DNA from: JACVRN01 sp036389255
GTDB lineage: Bacteria > Acidobacteriota > Blastocatellia > Pyrinomonadales > Pyrinomonadaceae
Direction of reading: 5' to 3'
DNA: 64,000 bases
Assembly (NCBI GenBank): GCA_036389255.1
Contig: DASVQI010000038.1
Coordinates: 1-64,000 of the forward strand
Positions 52,427-62,843 of the stretch are shown here, one piece after another. Position 1 is the first letter of the stretch. Each line of letters starts with the position of its first letter. The notes below the pieces were generated by a model. It did not search any database, was not told the DNA's origin, and saw nothing but the letters and a program-made list of their open reading frames with translations. The translations under genes and the position numbers were made by a program.

Positions 52427-53391
52427 CAGCTTGCTCCCTCCGAGGTAATCAGGTACTGGTAGACGGCATCCAAATCATCGTCAGCAGGCGCTACTGTCTC
52501 TATGTTCAGCTTCTCTTCCAGCACAATCTTGTTCAGCAGGACGTAGAACTTGTCGGCGTCCCGCGTCTTGATAAAAAGCCCCTGCCGGTCTTCGTGCATG
52601 CGAGCCTCTACTATGTGGTCTTGCTCGAAGAGCCGCGCGGCCAGCCGGGACGGACGGTCGCAGCGCACGAGAATCTGCATCGGGTGCTCTTCCATCTCGT
52701 CGCGGACGCCGTGTATGTCGCCCTCCGCCACTATGTAGCCGTTGTTGATGAGCACCACGCAGTCCGACATCATGTTGACTTCGTGCAGTATGTGGCTTGA
52801 GATAATCAGGTGCAGCCCTTCGGCCGCGAGTTGGCGGAAGAGCCGAATCGTCTCGGCGCGCGCCATGGGGTCTAGGCCGTTCAAGGGCTCATCCAGAATC
52901 AGCACGGACGGGTTGTGCGCGATTGATTGCCCGAGCCGTATGCGCTGGCGCATGCCCTTGCTGTAGCCCCCGACCTTTCTGTCCGCAGCATGTTGAAGCC
53001 CGACACGCTCAAGCGCCCGCTCCGTCAACTCGTCCGCCTCTCTCTTCTCGAACCCGTGCACGGAGAGATAGGAGCGTATGAAGCTGCGGCCCGTCGCGCC
53101 GCGAGGGAAGGAATCGAACTGGGCGCAATAGCCTACGCGCCTGAAGAGCTGTTCGGGGTCGTCCGTGTTCACTCCCAGTACGCTGATGCGCCCGCGCGTC
53201 GGGCGAAGCAGCCCCGTCATCAAATTCATGAGCGTGGTCTTGCCTGAGCCGTTCGGCCCTACGAGGCTGGTGATGCCGGGCGCAATCGTCAGGTTGACGC
53301 GGTTGACGCCCAGTATGTCCCCGTAAAACTTCGAGACATCCTCAAAGACAATCATCTGCTCAGGTGTTTGCTGCGTCTCTGTCTCCATCAT
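52426..53391 (-). CDS. ABC transporter ATP-binding protein, cassette B
   Basis: About 321 aa. The nucleotide-binding domain (about 10-235) shows Walker [10 protein letters not shown], signature YSKGMRQRI, Walker [12 protein letters not shown] and switch His in SSHILHE. A C-terminal domain (about 240-321) follows. The start is the ATG at 53391, which overlaps the preceding permease stop (ATGA at 53388-53391). It works with the permease at 51563. Confidence 0.93.
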   Translation of the reverse strand: MMETETQQTPEQMIVFEDVSKFYGDILGVNRVNLTIAPGITSLVGPNGSGKTTLMNLMTGLLRPTRGRISVLGVNTDDPEQLFRRVGYCAQFDSFPRGATGRSFIRSYLSVHGFEKREADELTERALERVGLQHAADRKVGGYSKGMRQRIRLGQSIAHNPSVLILDEPLNGLDPMARAETIRLFRQLAAEGLHLIISSHILHEVNMMSDCVVLINNGYIVAEGDIHGVRDEMEEHPMQILVRCDRPSRLAARLFEQDHIVEARMHEDRQGLFIKTRDADKFYVLLNKIVLEEKLNIETVAPADDDLDAVYQYLITSEGAS

Positions 53392-54305
53392 TTGATTACC
53401 TCGTAGGCTTTGACCTTCCTGTAGAGCAGCAACAGGCAACCCGCGCACACAAGGCTCAGCATGAGCCATGAGCTCCAGAGCGGCGGGTCAAGCAAAGTAA
53501 TTATAGTGGTACGGCCGCCGCCCATCCGTATGCGTCTCTCTTCCGGCTCCCGCGTGAACGTCCCGAACAGCCCAGACCAGACGGCCTGAATCAAATGGGT
53601 CAGGCTGATGAGATTTCCCAGCCGGGTCTTAAATAGCTCGTTGATAATCGTTCCGAATATGGACGGGATGAAGAAGAGCGCGAAGAGCGCCGCGCTCGCC
53701 GCCAGCCGCCACTTGACCCACGCGGAAATCGAAAGCGACAGCAGCGCCAGTAAAAATATCCATATCCAACTGCCTATGAAGATTGCGCCCGCAATGTGCA
53801 GGTTCGAGGTGAACCATCCCGCTCCTTCCAGATAAGCCTGAAAGAAGAAGAGCAGCAGCCCCGGAATCCATGTGATGATGGAAAGCAGTATGAACAGCAC
53901 GGACATCTTGCCAATCACATACTCGGACTGCGTAAAGGGGCGGGCCAGATAGAGCGGCAGCGCGTTGTTCGCCACGTCGCGCGAGATGAGCGGCGGCCCC
54001 ACCAGCAGGTTCAGGTAGAACGAGAACTGTCCCTGTACCACCATGTATACGAAGAAGAAAGAGGAATCAATCGGAATCAGCTCGTTCACCTGTACCTGAA
54101 AGATTCCGAGCGCCTGCGTGTTGTGATGCAGGTAGATGAGTATCGCCGCGATGAGCGGGTAGCCCATACAGATGACGAAGAAGGCCGTGAACAGCTTTGA
54201 CTGAAATACGCTCCGGAAAGCGTGGCGCGGGATGATAAGAAACCGCGACCACTCCGGCGTCAACTGTCCCGCGAAAGGCTTGTAACTGTGCTCATAAACA
54301 GCCAT
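53388..54305 (-). CDS. ABC-2 type permease, cassette A
   Basis: This 305-aa protein has six or more helices, such as [22 protein letters not shown] and [19 protein letters not shown]. The coupling segment is [25 protein letters not shown], read near 115-140. It pairs with the ATPase at 54408. A nine-base-repeat hairpin lies between the two genes, an unusual interruption of an operon. Its stop overlaps the start of the cassette B ATPase. Confidence 0.85.
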   Translation of the reverse strand: MAVYEHSYKPFAGQLTPEWSRFLIIPRHAFRSVFQSKLFTAFFVICMGYPLIAAILIYLHHNTQALGIFQVQVNELIPIDSSFFFVYMVVQGQFSFYLNLLVGPPLISRDVANNALPLYLARPFTQSEYVIGKMSVLFILLSIITWIPGLLLFFFQAYLEGAGWFTSNLHIAGAIFIGSWIWIFLLALLSLSISAWVKWRLAASAALFALFFIPSIFGTIINELFKTRLGNLISLTHLIQAVWSGLFGTFTREPEERRIRMGGGRTTIITLLDPPLWSSWLMLSLVCAGCLLLLYRKVKAYEVIK

Positions 54306-54321
54306 AAAATTCTCCGAATTA

Positions 54322-54403
54322 AGTCTAGAGAGTCTGTAGAGTCTGTAGAGTCTATAGAGAAGAACGCTTCTTGACTCTCCAGATTCTCAGGACTCTCTAG
54401 ACT
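54322..54403. repeat. Nonamer-repeat hairpin (AGTCTGTAG type)
   Basis: The left arm (54322 on) reads AGTCTAGAG, AGTCTGTAG, AGTCTGTAG, AGTCTATAG, AGAAG. The right arm as reverse complement (ending 54403) reads AGTCTAGAG, AGTCCTGAG, AATCTGGAG, AGTCAAGAAG. The period is nine bases. It sits inside the four-gene ABC operon, between the ATPase stop (54408) and the permease start (54305). Confidence 0.8.
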
Positions 54404-54407
54404 GTTC

Positions 54408-55337
54408 TCATTCCATTGCCTTCAAGAAGATGTCTTCCAGAGAATCCTTCTTGTAGTTGAGGCGGCGAATCTGCACCTGCTGTTCCGCAGCTATGCGATA
54501 AAGGTCTGCTATCTCTATGCCTTCGTTCAGAACAAGCTTGATGCGGCGCTCGCCCACGAGCGCGTATTCGCAGCCCAGCCGGCCAATGGCTTCTGCGAAC
54601 GCGCCGTCTCCGCCGCGCACTTCCATCTCAAGGAACTTGCGGTTGGCGCGTCGCTCCTCTTCCAGATTGCAGTAAGTGGCTATACGCCCGTCCTTCAAGA
54701 CCAGAATCTCTTCGCAGCACTCTTCTACGTCGCGCAGCAGGTGCGATGACAGCAGTATGTTGGCCTTCCCGCCGTCCCTGATTTCGCGTATCAGTCGAAT
54801 CATGCGCTGGCGCGTCGGCGGGTCGAGCCCGTTCGTGGGCTCGTCCAGAATAATCAGTCTAGGGCCGTGAACAATCGCCTGCGCCAGCTTGGCCAGTTGC
54901 TTCATGCCCAGCGAATATGTCTCAAGCGCGCGGTAGCGAGCTTCGCCCAGACCAACATAAAAGAGCGCCTCGTGCGCTCTTTCAAGCGCGGCTTCCGACG
55001 GCAGGCCCGAAAGCTCGGCCATGAGACGCACGAACTGCACGCAGGACATCTTGGCTATGAAGGCGTCGCGCTCCGGCATGTAGCCAATGAGCGCGCGTAT
55101 CTCTTTCGCCTCGGTGCGTATGTCCTGCCCGAAGATGTGCGCCGTTCCGCTCGAAGGCTCGTGAAATCCCAGCAGCGTGTGAATGAGCGTCGTCTTGCCC
55201 GCGCCGTTCGGGCCAAGCAGACCGATGGCGCGGCCTCGCAACTCGCCTTCGAGGTTCGAGAGAATCTGTCGCGCACCGAAGCGCACGCTCAAGCCTTTGA
55301 GGTCAATTACAGAATTTGTCATTGAATCTTGTTCCAT
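54408..55337 (-). CDS. ABC transporter ATP-binding protein, cassette A
   Basis: This 309-aa protein has a nucleotide-binding domain with Walker [10 protein letters not shown] (about 38-46), signature YSLGMKQLA, Walker [12 protein letters not shown] and switch His in SSHLLRD. The C-terminal domain (about 230-309) has strands and helices typical of ABC-2 exporters. The first start (55337) and ATG 55322 are both possible. It is first in the operon ATPase A - permease A - ATPase B - permease B. No sensor or regulator gene is adjacent. Confidence 0.92.
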   Translation of the reverse strand: MEQDSMTNSVIDLKGLSVRFGARQILSNLEGELRGRAIGLLGPNGAGKTTLIHTLLGFHEPSSGTAHIFGQDIRTEAKEIRALIGYMPERDAFIAKMSCVQFVRLMAELSGLPSEAALERAHEALFYVGLGEARYRALETYSLGMKQLAKLAQAIVHGPRLIILDEPTNGLDPPTRQRMIRLIREIRDGGKANILLSSHLLRDVEECCEEILVLKDGRIATYCNLEEERRANRKFLEMEVRGGDGAFAEAIGRLGCEYALVGERRIKLVLNEGIEIADLYRIAAEQQVQIRRLNYKKDSLEDIFLKAME

Positions 55338-55663
55338 AGGACTCGTGTCAGGGTTGCAGCCCTTTCGGAAAGTTCAAACTCGGTGAAGAGAACGAATCAA
55401 GAATGCTTATTGTTTCGGCAAACTGCTGCTGATGACAGAACAAAATCAGATAACGGTGCTTCATGAGCCGTAGACAAAGAGAGTCGCGCCACCAGCACCT
55501 AATGTTCTATCAGCAAGATGAGCGGCAAGCAAGAGGACAGAGAATGACATCAGTCGTCAGCAGGCCATTCGACTGATGTTGAACGATGAAAGCGCGGCTC
55601 AATACGAGCCGCGCCTCAGCGAAGATTTTAAGTAGAAAGAGGATTCGAGATAAGGCTCGCTCT
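55338..55663. other. Intergenic region with two hairpins
   Basis: These 326 bases hold no gene. The hairpin ACATCAGTCG/CGACTGATGT (55548-55557 with 55570-55579) and the terminator at 55592-55614 are the only structures seen. Confidence 0.5.
55592..55614 (-). terminator. Terminator of the small lipoprotein gene
   Basis: GCGCGGCTC pairs with GAGCCGCGC (55592-55600 with 55606-55614), five-base loop. On the minus strand it is followed by TTTCATCG, 49 bases after the stop. Confidence 0.65.
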
Positions 55664-56044
55664 TTATTTCATAGCGACCGCCTCGGCCTGTTTCTTGTTG
55701 ATGAAAACCTTCTCGTCCTTTACTTCAACGGAGTCGCCTTGACCCAGCATTCCGTAATTTTTGTTGTTGACCGTCAGCGCGTCGTTTCTGATTTCAATCT
55801 TGACGCGCTCGCCGCACCCGAAGACGTGATGTCGTTCCGTAAGAGTATCCTTCAACGTCCGGGTGTAGCTCTCGCGGCAAGGATTGATGACAACCTGATG
55901 GCCGTCAATAGTAGCCTCGGCCTTATTGCGAACGAGCGTGTGAACGTCCGAACATCCCTGCATGAATAAGGCCATAAAAAGAGCCGGGATGACGCCGCCT
56001 TTGACGGTGCGGGACTTCAGGTTTTTAATGCTTATAGAAGGCAT
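55664..56044 (-). CDS. Small envelope lipoprotein-like protein
   Basis: This 126-aa protein has a basic N region, a hydrophobic stretch (GGVIPALFMALFMQGC) and a possible lipobox MQGC at about 31. The mature part is beta-like with further cysteines at VVINPCRE (about 55) and VFGCGERVKIE (about 76), which could form a disulfide. The end is Lys/Val-rich. It is not recognised. It stands between the FecR protein gene and the ABC operon on the minus strand. Confidence 0.75.
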   Translation of the reverse strand: MPSISIKNLKSRTVKGGVIPALFMALFMQGCSDVHTLVRNKAEATIDGHQVVINPCRESYTRTLKDTLTERHHVFGCGERVKIEIRNDALTVNNKNYGMLGQGDSVEVKDEKVFINKKQAEAVAMK

Positions 56045-56074
56045 TCCGCTTTACTCCTCTGGTCAAGTACTGTC

Positions 56075-56116
56075 GGCTGGCCGCTTCCGCGTGATTGCCG
56101 TCGGAAGCGGCCAGCC
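56075..56116 (-). terminator. Hairpin after the FecR-domain gene
   Basis: GGCTGGCCGCTTCCG (56075-56089) pairs perfectly with CGGAAGCGGCCAGCC (56102-56116). It lies 24 bases after the stop at 56140 on the minus strand. A T tract is lacking. Confidence 0.55.
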
Positions 56117-56139
56117 TCCATGTCAGTCTCACCCCGGCG

Positions 56140-58890
56140 CTACTGCTTGCCGGAATTTTTGCCCATGCCCTCCATAAGGATGTGCTGTAGGGCGAATGAG
56201 TTCGGCAGGCCGAGTATGCTCGCCGGGCTCAGGCCGAACGGGCCGCCGTCCGTGTTAGAAGCGAGCGTGATGCGGTCGCCCTGAGCGTAGGCGTATGCCA
56301 GAGTCGGCTGGCCGTCTGCGGCCATGGCGCGCAGCGCGTCCTGACCCTCCTTGGGCAGGTTCCCGTTCTGCACGCGATTGGCCAGAGGCTTCAGGAGCGA
56401 GGCCAAGTCGTGATAGAAGACGGCCGAGAAGTTCGTGTTGCCGTCCGCAGGCAACCCTGCGCGGAAGCGAGCGCTCTGCAACAAGGTCTGGCCCGATTGC
56501 CTGTAGCGTATGGCGCGGTCAACCAGAGCGCGTGACGCCGCAGCTATCATGTAGCCGTTGACGTAGGCGTAATGAAGCTCAAGGCCGAAGTCAACGCTCT
56601 TCAGTGTGTAGAAGGTCTGCCCGCCGGAGGTTTCGCTCTCTATGCGCAGGCCGTTCTTGCCTTCCTTCGCCGCCACCTTGTTTACCTCTTCGACGACGCG
56701 CTCCAAGGTCTGCTGCAACTTCGCTTGGTCGTAGACTTCAACAATCATCTTCCAAGACGGAGTGGGCAGCACGGGCCCGTCAATCGTGAAGGCGTACTCA
56801 CCGCCTAAAGGCGCTGCGATGTCGTTACGAAGGTTCAGCTTGTGCTCAGCCTCAAGCTCCTTCAGTTTCGCCTGAAGGCCGGGCGAGGCCGTCTCAAGAT
56901 AGCCAAGCAGGTCGTCCACGAGCGAGAGGGGCTCCTTGACCACGAAGGCCGCGACTATGTTCGCCTCGGGCGAGATGAACTCAAGCGAGCCCATGGGGCC
57001 GGGCTGAGCCAGCCACGAAGCTATGCCTTTGCGCTGCTCGTTGAAGGTCAGCGCGGCCTGACTGTAGGTGCGGTTCTCCCTATCCTTCTGCTCGACTACG
57101 AAGTGCTTGAGGTCTAGCAATCCGAGCTGGCGATAGAGCGCCACGCGCTTTTCGCCTTCGGGCGTGTTGGCGTCCTTCTGTACTAGCTGCGCGATTATCT
57201 TCTGCAAGTCGGCCGCGACCACCAGCCCCGCGCCGTCCGCGTAGACTTCGCTGATGCGTGCGTAGAAGGGCGACTGCGTGAAAGCGTTGGCTTGCGGCGC
57301 TTTCATCCTCTCGGCCAACTGCTGCAACTGCTCAAGGCGCGGCGCGATGGCGAAGAAGTCCTGATTAATCCAGACCAGAATCTCCGTAGGAGCCTTGCCT
57401 TCAGACTTCTGCTCGCTTTGCGTAGCCGTCGCGGGGTCGTCAATAATGCGTACCTGCGGAGCGCCTTTGTCTACGCCCTTAAGGTCTGCAATCTGCTTTT
57501 CAAGGAACGGGCGGAAGCCTGCGGAGTTCTTCAACTCGCCCAGCACCAGCACGTCGCCCGGCTCGCCCCGTCCGCTCATCTGAGCGCCGACGACAATCTC
57601 TTCGCCCAAGTACTCACCGAACTCTCGCACGCGCTCCATAATCTGGCTCGTCGTGGCCCTCTCCTTAGAGGACGAAGAGTTCTCTTTTTCCCACCACTCC
57701 CTGAGCGCGGGATTCTGCTTGATGCGCTCCTGCATGATGCGGTTCGATTCCGAAAGCGTCGTCGCCAGATTTGGCAGCGCCGCGTAAAGCACAGTGCCTT
57801 CGGGCAGCAGGTTCAGGAAGCGCGTAGAGTAACGCACTCCGGCGCGCGGGGCCTTCTGGGTCACTTCATTGCGAAGCGCCGAGAGGCTCGTGACCATCTG
57901 ACCGTATTTTTCCGCGTTGCGGCTCCACGCGATTTCGGATTTGACCGGCACGCGCTCGACGCTGGCGTTCGTAGTCGTCTGGTCGCCGGGACGCAGCACG
58001 TCTTCTATGCCCGCGTAGTTCACATGAACTTCGCCCTCGACCACGGAGACGCGTGTGCCCTTCGTGCCGTTGTTGACGGAGAAGACAGTGCCGACGACGG
58101 ACGTTAAGCTGTCGTTGGTGGCTACGTACAGGTGGCGGCCTTCCTTCTGCTTGGCGGCCTCTATGATGACGTTGCCGCGCGCCAGATTCAGAGTCGTGCC
58201 TGAAGAGTTTTCAGAGACGAAGAACTCGGAGCGCTCGCGCATCTCCACCTGCGAGCCGTCGTTGAGCGTGACGTAGGCCGTGGAATCGCGCGCAGTTCGT
58301 ATGCGTTCGCCGCGACTGATGACGTCGCCCGGCTTCAGCATCGCGAGCGAAGAATCGGTCACGCGATAGGCTGCGCCGTTGACGGCCTGAACCGTCCCGC
58401 GCCCGTTGCCGCTTCCGAAGAAGCGTTGAAAGAAGGCGAAGAATCCGAAGCCCAAGCTCAAAACGAGGGTGGCCGCAATCGCCCATTGCCAGACAGGAGT
58501 TATAGTCTTGATGGGCCTCTTCAATTCAGTCACGCGCGAGTTCCGGGGCTCAGCCTTAACGACTTCGCCCGTGCGAGCAGCCTTGAGGCCACGGCGGCAG
58601 GGGATACATTCCTGCGTGTGGTCTTCGAGCAGCAAAGCGCGCGCGCCCGAAAGCTCGCCCTTCAGATAAGCGGGGATGAGCGATTGAAAATCGTCGCAAC
58701 CGCGAATCTCGTCCACAGCTATTGATTCCATAGCGACGGGGGCGCTGCTCTCTGCCTTGATTTCCGTGGCGAGTCGCGCCCAAACGCGGTCTGCCGCGCC
58801 GTCTATGACCGAGCGATCAATTTCTTCTCGCATAATTCCGTCCGTCGCTTTGTCCAAGATATTTTCCAGTTCTACAGATTTACGCTTCAT
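56140..58890 (-). CDS. Anti-sigma-like zinc-finger, FecR and DUF3352-like membrane protein
   Basis: About 916 aa. The N-terminal zinc-finger anti-sigma motif is H91-x3-C95-x2-C98 (HTQECIPC), preceded by helical [15 protein letters not shown]. One membrane helix (about 125-150) leads to a FecR domain (about 165-295) with [17 protein letters not shown] and VVEGEVHV. The long C-terminal part (about 340-910) resembles DUF3352 surface/periplasmic proteins. The gene overlaps the sigma factor by 11 bases (ATG 58890), supporting a sigma/anti-sigma pair. The large outer domain may sense envelope state. The fusion is unusual. Confidence 0.85.
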   Translation of the reverse strand: MKRKSVELENILDKATDGIMREEIDRSVIDGAADRVWARLATEIKAESSAPVAMESIAVDEIRGCDDFQSLIPAYLKGELSGARALLLEDHTQECIPCRRGLKAARTGEVVKAEPRNSRVTELKRPIKTITPVWQWAIAATLVLSLGFGFFAFFQRFFGSGNGRGTVQAVNGAAYRVTDSSLAMLKPGDVISRGERIRTARDSTAYVTLNDGSQVEMRERSEFFVSENSSGTTLNLARGNVIIEAAKQKEGRHLYVATNDSLTSVVGTVFSVNNGTKGTRVSVVEGEVHVNYAGIEDVLRPGDQTTTNASVERVPVKSEIAWSRNAEKYGQMVTSLSALRNEVTQKAPRAGVRYSTRFLNLLPEGTVLYAALPNLATTLSESNRIMQERIKQNPALREWWEKENSSSSKERATTSQIMERVREFGEYLGEEIVVGAQMSGRGEPGDVLVLGELKNSAGFRPFLEKQIADLKGVDKGAPQVRIIDDPATATQSEQKSEGKAPTEILVWINQDFFAIAPRLEQLQQLAERMKAPQANAFTQSPFYARISEVYADGAGLVVAADLQKIIAQLVQKDANTPEGEKRVALYRQLGLLDLKHFVVEQKDRENRTYSQAALTFNEQRKGIASWLAQPGPMGSLEFISPEANIVAAFVVKEPLSLVDDLLGYLETASPGLQAKLKELEAEHKLNLRNDIAAPLGGEYAFTIDGPVLPTPSWKMIVEVYDQAKLQQTLERVVEEVNKVAAKEGKNGLRIESETSGGQTFYTLKSVDFGLELHYAYVNGYMIAAASRALVDRAIRYRQSGQTLLQSARFRAGLPADGNTNFSAVFYHDLASLLKPLANRVQNGNLPKEGQDALRAMAADGQPTLAYAYAQGDRITLASNTDGGPFGLSPASILGLPNSFALQHILMEGMGKNSGKQ

Positions 58891-59455
58891 TGTACTTCTC
58901 CAGGTACTCGCCAATCTCTTTTCTCATGCGGCTTCTTGCGCGGTGCAATGTGACAGCCACGACCATCTGCGAGGTTCCGAGCATCTCTGCTATCTCGCGG
59001 TTGTCGTAGCCCTCGAAATACCGCAGTATGAAGACTTCAGCCGCCCGCTCTCCCAAGCGCGCAACGGCCTCCTGTATCAACTTGCGAAGCTCTCGGTCTT
59101 CCGCGCTCGCTTCGGGGCTCATACGAGCGTTGTCCGTCAGGTCATATTCGACATCATCTATGGCAACGGATTTAGAGCGGGTGTGGCTGCGCATCAGGTC
59201 TAGAGAGGCGTTGACGGCCGCGCGCAGAAGATAGCCCTTCTGGCTTTCGGCCTGTTCAATTCCTTCGCTAGACTTTATGAGCCGCAGGAAGACTGTTTGA
59301 AGCACGTCTTCGGCGTCAGAGGCAGACCCCGTAATGCGGTAGGCCGTGCGAAAGACGTGTTCATAATTCTCTCGAAAGAGGCTCTCCAGTTCTCTAGGTT
59401 GTGGCTTGGCTTCTGGGAGCACTTTCGGTCGCGTGGCAAAAGCAGTAGCTTGCAC
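58880..59455 (-). CDS. ECF-type RNA polymerase sigma factor
   Basis: This 191-aa protein has sigma region 2 (about 25-95; [32 protein letters not shown]) and region 4 (about 130-185; [41 protein letters not shown]). No region 1 or 3 is present, as in ECF factors. The start is GTG 59455 with AGGAGG upstream. Its 3' end overlaps the zinc-finger protein gene, the likely anti-sigma factor. Target promoters are unknown. Confidence 0.94.
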   Translation of the reverse strand: MQATAFATRPKVLPEAKPQPRELESLFRENYEHVFRTAYRITGSASDAEDVLQTVFLRLIKSSEGIEQAESQKGYLLRAAVNASLDLMRSHTRSKSVAIDDVEYDLTDNARMSPEASAEDRELRKLIQEAVARLGERAAEVFILRYFEGYDNREIAEMLGTSQMVVAVTLHRARSRMRKEIGEYLEKYNEA

Positions 59456-59558
59456 GACTTCCTCCTTTAGATTATCTCCACTAATAAAACGCCGCTCCCT
59501 TCGATTTATTAACGCCCGTGGATATTTTTTTTGAGGAAAGAGGAGAAAAGAGCTGGTT

Positions 59559-60029
59559 TTACCCCTTCAGGAGCCGTTTGAGGGTGAAGAGCACGCCCAG
59601 ATGGTAGGCGTTGTGGTCTGCTACTAGAAGGGCTTCGCGCAGGATGGTTTGTCCGTCCCCGTGCGCTATCGGGGCAAAAAGGTCTGTTGAGGGGTCTTCA
59701 ACGAGGCGCTTCATGGCCTCAAGGTCTGAGCGGAAAGCTTCAACGCTTCTATTCCATCCGTCTTCGTCGGCTTCTAAACCCTCCTCCGGCCAGTAGCCTT
59801 CGGGCCACGGAGGCGAGACGTGAGCGCCGTTTCGGCTGAATTCCAGTATGTCCCACTGGGCGATTCTCATGTGCTCCAGCACCTGCCAGGGCGTATAAGG
59901 CATATGCTCCGCCTTGCGGTTGATAATCTCTAGGGGGAAATCCTTTACGACCGCCTCGAAATCCACGTGCGCGCCGCCCCCGCCCAGAAGATAAAGCAGC
60001 TGCTCTCGGAGAGCTTTGTCCGTCGTCAT
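59559..60029 (-). CDS. DinB family protein
   Basis: About 156 aa. This four-helix DinB/YfiT-like fold has histidines in [12 protein letters not shown] (about 47), and H in [12 protein letters not shown] (about 142) placed for a metal site. Relatives are metal-dependent thiol transferases (bacillithiol or others) or of unknown role. The start was set at ATG 60029 because GGGGAAAG lies just upstream; longer frames overlap the neighbouring gene. It may be cotranscribed with the small protein at 60047. Confidence 0.88.
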   Translation of the reverse strand: MTTDKALREQLLYLLGGGGAHVDFEAVVKDFPLEIINRKAEHMPYTPWQVLEHMRIAQWDILEFSRNGAHVSPPWPEGYWPEEGLEADEDGWNRSVEAFRSDLEAMKRLVEDPSTDLFAPIAHGDGQTILREALLVADHNAYHLGVLFTLKRLLKG

Positions 60030-60046
60030 GGCTCTTTCCCCTTCAT

Positions 60047-60346
60047 TTAGTCTTCTTTGGAGAGGTGCGCTCGCACTTTCTCCTTCTGCTCCTCGGCCCA
60101 TTCCAGTTGTCTCTCTACGAAGCGTCTCATCTCGTTGTCGTCTTCCGGGTCGTCGGCAGCATCCGGCGAATGTATTGCCCTGTACTGCGGCGATTCACGA
60201 TGGCTTTTCCAGAACTCTATAAACTCGTTGAGCGCGGTCAGAGCGCGCTGTCCAAGCTCAACGTAGTTAGGCTCAAGCCGCTCCACGGCGTCGTCAAACT
60301 CCTGAAGGCTGCGCTGAGCCATCATCTGCAACTCGTCGTCTCTCAT
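60047..60346 (-). CDS. Small acidic protein of unknown function
   Basis: This 99-aa protein is mostly helical and acidic (LQEFDDAVERLEPNYVELG, MRRFVERQLEWAEEQKEKV) and not recognised. No membrane segment, signal peptide or cysteine is seen. It starts at ATG 60346 and ends 17 bases before the DinB gene start, suggesting one transcript. Confidence 0.75.
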   Translation of the reverse strand: MRDDELQMMAQRSLQEFDDAVERLEPNYVELGQRALTALNEFIEFWKSHRESPQYRAIHSPDAADDPEDDNEMRRFVERQLEWAEEQKEKVRAHLSKED

Positions 60347-60422
60347 AATCCACGCTCCCTGGAAGTTTCAAGCGTTAAGAACGTACCCTAATAAAAGATT
60401 CTGTCAAGATTGCGGCCCGTCA

Positions 60423-61100
60423 TCAACTCTGGCGCGCAATCCCGGAAATGCGGTCGGAGTCAAAGTGATTTACTCCGGCCGGATTTTGCGTCGCAACTCT
60501 TATCATGGCCGCCGCCACGTCGCGCGCAGGCACGGGGCGATACTTTTTCAAGGGGCCTGCCAGTAGAAACGAAAAGAGTTTCATGGCCTTTTCGGCCATG
60601 CGCTCGCCCGCGCGAAACTCCCTGCGCTCGCCAAGCAGCAAAGAGGGACGAAAAATCTGCACTCCACGGAAGGGAAACTTTGCCACGGCCTCTTCCACCT
60701 CTCCCTTAGTGCGGTTGTAGAAGATGCGCGAGCCAGAGTCAGCGCCTATGGCTGATACGAGCAAAAACTGCGCCGTCCCGTTTTCAGAAGCGATGCGTGC
60801 GGCCTCCACCGGATATGTGAAATCCACCTGCCTGAAGGCCGCCTGCGACCCGGCCTTCTTTATAGTCGTTCCCAGACAGCAGAACAGGTCGTCGCCGCGA
60901 AAGAGATGCGAGGAGTCCTTCAGGCGCTCGAAATCAATCAAGTGCTCTTCCAACTTCGGATGCTGTCGCCCTGTCTCTCTTCTTCCCAGAGATACAACTC
61001 TCAGATAAGCATCGTCTTCAAGCAGAAGCTCCAGACAGTGACCGCCCACAAGCCCGGTTGCTCCCAGCATAATTGCAGTACGCCCGCTTTCCATCTTCAA
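60423..61100 (-). CDS. NAD(P)-binding oxidoreductase (HTATIP2-like atypical SDR)
   Basis: This 225-aa protein has a Rossmann nucleotide-binding motif GATGLVGGHCL (about 12-22), then DLFCCLGTTIKKAGS, FLLVSAIGADSGS and YNRTKGEVEEAV, which is the family's YxxxK-like position. It resembles eukaryotic HTATIP2/TIP30 and bacterial YbjT-like proteins, which bind NADPH. It is the last gene in the minus-strand operon with quinone reductase (five-base gap). A redox role is inferred. Confidence 0.9.
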   Translation of the reverse strand: MKMESGRTAIMLGATGLVGGHCLELLLEDDAYLRVVSLGRRETGRQHPKLEEHLIDFERLKDSSHLFRGDDLFCCLGTTIKKAGSQAAFRQVDFTYPVEAARIASENGTAQFLLVSAIGADSGSRIFYNRTKGEVEEAVAKFPFRGVQIFRPSLLLGERREFRAGERMAEKAMKLFSFLLAGPLKKYRPVPARDVAAAMIRVATQNPAGVNHFDSDRISGIARQS

Positions 61101-61105
61101 GAATC

Positions 61106-62068
61106 TTATGGGACGAGAACTATCTTGCCGTGAGCGCCGGGCTCCATGACGGCCTGATGCGCTGCCGCCGCATCGGAGAGCGCCATTTCGCGGCCCACGA
61201 CGGGTCGGAGCGTGCCATTTTCAAGTCCGGCTACGAGAGCCGCGTGAATGCTTGAAAGCTCTTCGCGGGTGGCGTTGACGAGCGACAGGCCGAGAATGCT
61301 TGCGTCTCGCGCCATGGTAAAGCGCGGGTTAATCTCCACAGGCCCGCGACTGCCAATGACTACGACCCGCCCCTTCTTGGCCACAATCTCAAGGTCTTTG
61401 TTCAGATTCACGTTGGCCAGCATCTCAAGCACCACGTCCACGCCGCGCCCGCCCGTCATCTCGGAAAGCTCTTCCAGATAATTCTCTCCGCGATGGTCTA
61501 GAACCGCGTGCGCTCCTTCACTGAGAGCAAGCTGCCTTCCCTCTTCCGTTCCGCCCGTTCCTATGACGCGCATCCCGGCGGCCCGCGCAAGCTGTACGGC
61601 AGCGAGCCCCACGCCGCCCGTGGCTCCATGCACGAAGACCGTCTCGCCCGGCATAGCATGAGCGCGAAGAAAGAGCGCACGGTAAGCAGTGGCATAAGGC
61701 ACGCCAACGCCCGCTCCCTGCGCGAAGGAGAGCGAGGCAGGCAGAGGATGCACCTGCTGCTCATCGCAGAGAGTCAATTCGGCGTATGTTCCCGACTGTG
61801 ACCCGGCTACGTAAACTCTATCGCCGGTCTTAACACGCGTGACGCCTTCGCCCACGGCTTCCACTACGCCCGCGCCGTCCATGCCGGGCGTGTAAGGCAG
61901 CTCAGGTTTCACAGCATGATTGCCCGTGCGTATGTAGACATCTACGGGATTGACGCCCACGGCATGAACTCGCACCAGCACCTGACCCGACGCGGGCTGC
62001 GGGTCTGAAATCTCTTCGAGTCTTAACTGCTCAGGCCCGCCGAACTCCTGCACGCGTATGGCTCTCAT
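61106..62068 (-). CDS. NADPH:quinone oxidoreductase-like MDR protein
   Basis: This 320-aa zinc-free MDR enzyme has the NADPH motif VHGATGGVGLAAVQLARAAG (about 145-164), GMDGAGVVEAVGEGV near residue 82 and LDHRGENYLEELSEMTGGRGVDVVLEM. No zinc cysteines are present, as in Qor/zeta-crystallin. It reduces quinones by one electron using NADPH. GGAG precedes the ATG. The start overlaps the NRDE gene by 38 bases, so translation is coupled. Confidence 0.92.
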   Translation of the reverse strand: MRAIRVQEFGGPEQLRLEEISDPQPASGQVLVRVHAVGVNPVDVYIRTGNHAVKPELPYTPGMDGAGVVEAVGEGVTRVKTGDRVYVAGSQSGTYAELTLCDEQQVHPLPASLSFAQGAGVGVPYATAYRALFLRAHAMPGETVFVHGATGGVGLAAVQLARAAGMRVIGTGGTEEGRQLALSEGAHAVLDHRGENYLEELSEMTGGRGVDVVLEMLANVNLNKDLEIVAKKGRVVVIGSRGPVEINPRFTMARDASILGLSLVNATREELSSIHAALVAGLENGTLRPVVGREMALSDAAAAHQAVMEPGAHGKIVLVP

Positions 62069-62843
62069 CTCTACGGCTCCTTATCTTAAACTCGTAGCGC
62101 ACATCCCCTTGTTCGTCATCTTTCCTCCCGAAGGTGCGCTCTATAAAGCTGACCTCCCCTTGATGATTGAAGAGTACGACCGTGGAAGAGCGCGTGCCGT
62201 AAACCGGGCTCTCTATGAAGAGCGGCGAGAGCATGCGCTCCAATTCCAGTCCCACGCCCGTCTCCGGCAGCGCTTCGTCCTGAGCGCGGGCATCGTCCGC
62301 CAGAATCTCGAATATCTCTTCGACGGAAATAGGGCCGCCGCCTTCTATCAGACCGGCGAGCGCCCTGCGGCCCCGCTCTACCTTCGGCCAAGGCGTGTCT
62401 AGCAGGTGGTTGCTAAGGCCATGAACGCCCGGCTCAATCTCACGAGGCCCGCCGCCCCTGTTTGAAAAGTAATGAAGCCTGCCGCCAGCACCGGCTATCA
62501 GATTAAATCCGTTATAGAGAGAGGCTTCATCCGAAAGCTTCGACAAGTATTCGCCCGCGTCCAAGCCGCCCGACAGAAACCGGCTGACCAGCAGCCCGCG
62601 CGAAGGCGCATCACTTATCCTCAAGCCCGGCTCGCGGTAGTTGGTGATTGCTGCGACGCGACCGCCGCGCGTCACGCCTAGCCATGTTCCTCCGCGCTCA
62701 AGGTCGCGCCCCGCCAGCGTGTCCTCGTCATCAGACCAGAAAGCGGCCCGCGCCGTAGGACGCTCGTAAAACTCATCGCGGTTGGCAGCCAGAATCAATG
62801 GATACTCTGGATGAGCCCTATGAGCCAGAAGAATGACACACAT
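62031..62843 (-). CDS. NRDE family (TANGO2-like) protein
   Basis: This 270-aa protein starts MCVILLAHRAHPEYPLILAA, with C2 at the N terminus and the family NRDE motif in AANRDEFYERP (about 20-30). ERGGTWLGVTRGGRVAAITN and the C-terminal half match TANGO2/NRDE proteins. TANGO2 has been linked to heme or acyl-CoA handling; the bacterial role is unknown. No Shine-Dalgarno is visible; the leader is a repeat hairpin ending four bases before ATG. Confidence 0.92.
   Translation of the reverse strand: MCVILLAHRAHPEYPLILAANRDEFYERPTARAAFWSDDEDTLAGRDLERGGTWLGVTRGGRVAAITNYREPGLRISDAPSRGLLVSRFLSGGLDAGEYLSKLSDEASLYNGFNLIAGAGGRLHYFSNRGGGPREIEPGVHGLSNHLLDTPWPKVERGRRALAGLIEGGGPISVEEIFEILADDARAQDEALPETGVGLELERMLSPLFIESPVYGTRSSTVVLFNHQGEVSFIERTFGRKDDEQGDVRYEFKIRSRRDESHTRAGVRRA

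Noticed and set aside
57292..58107. 271-codon open frame antisense to the FecR-domain gene
   Set aside because: Arg/Leu/Ala-rich shadow of a confirmed gene with no motifs.
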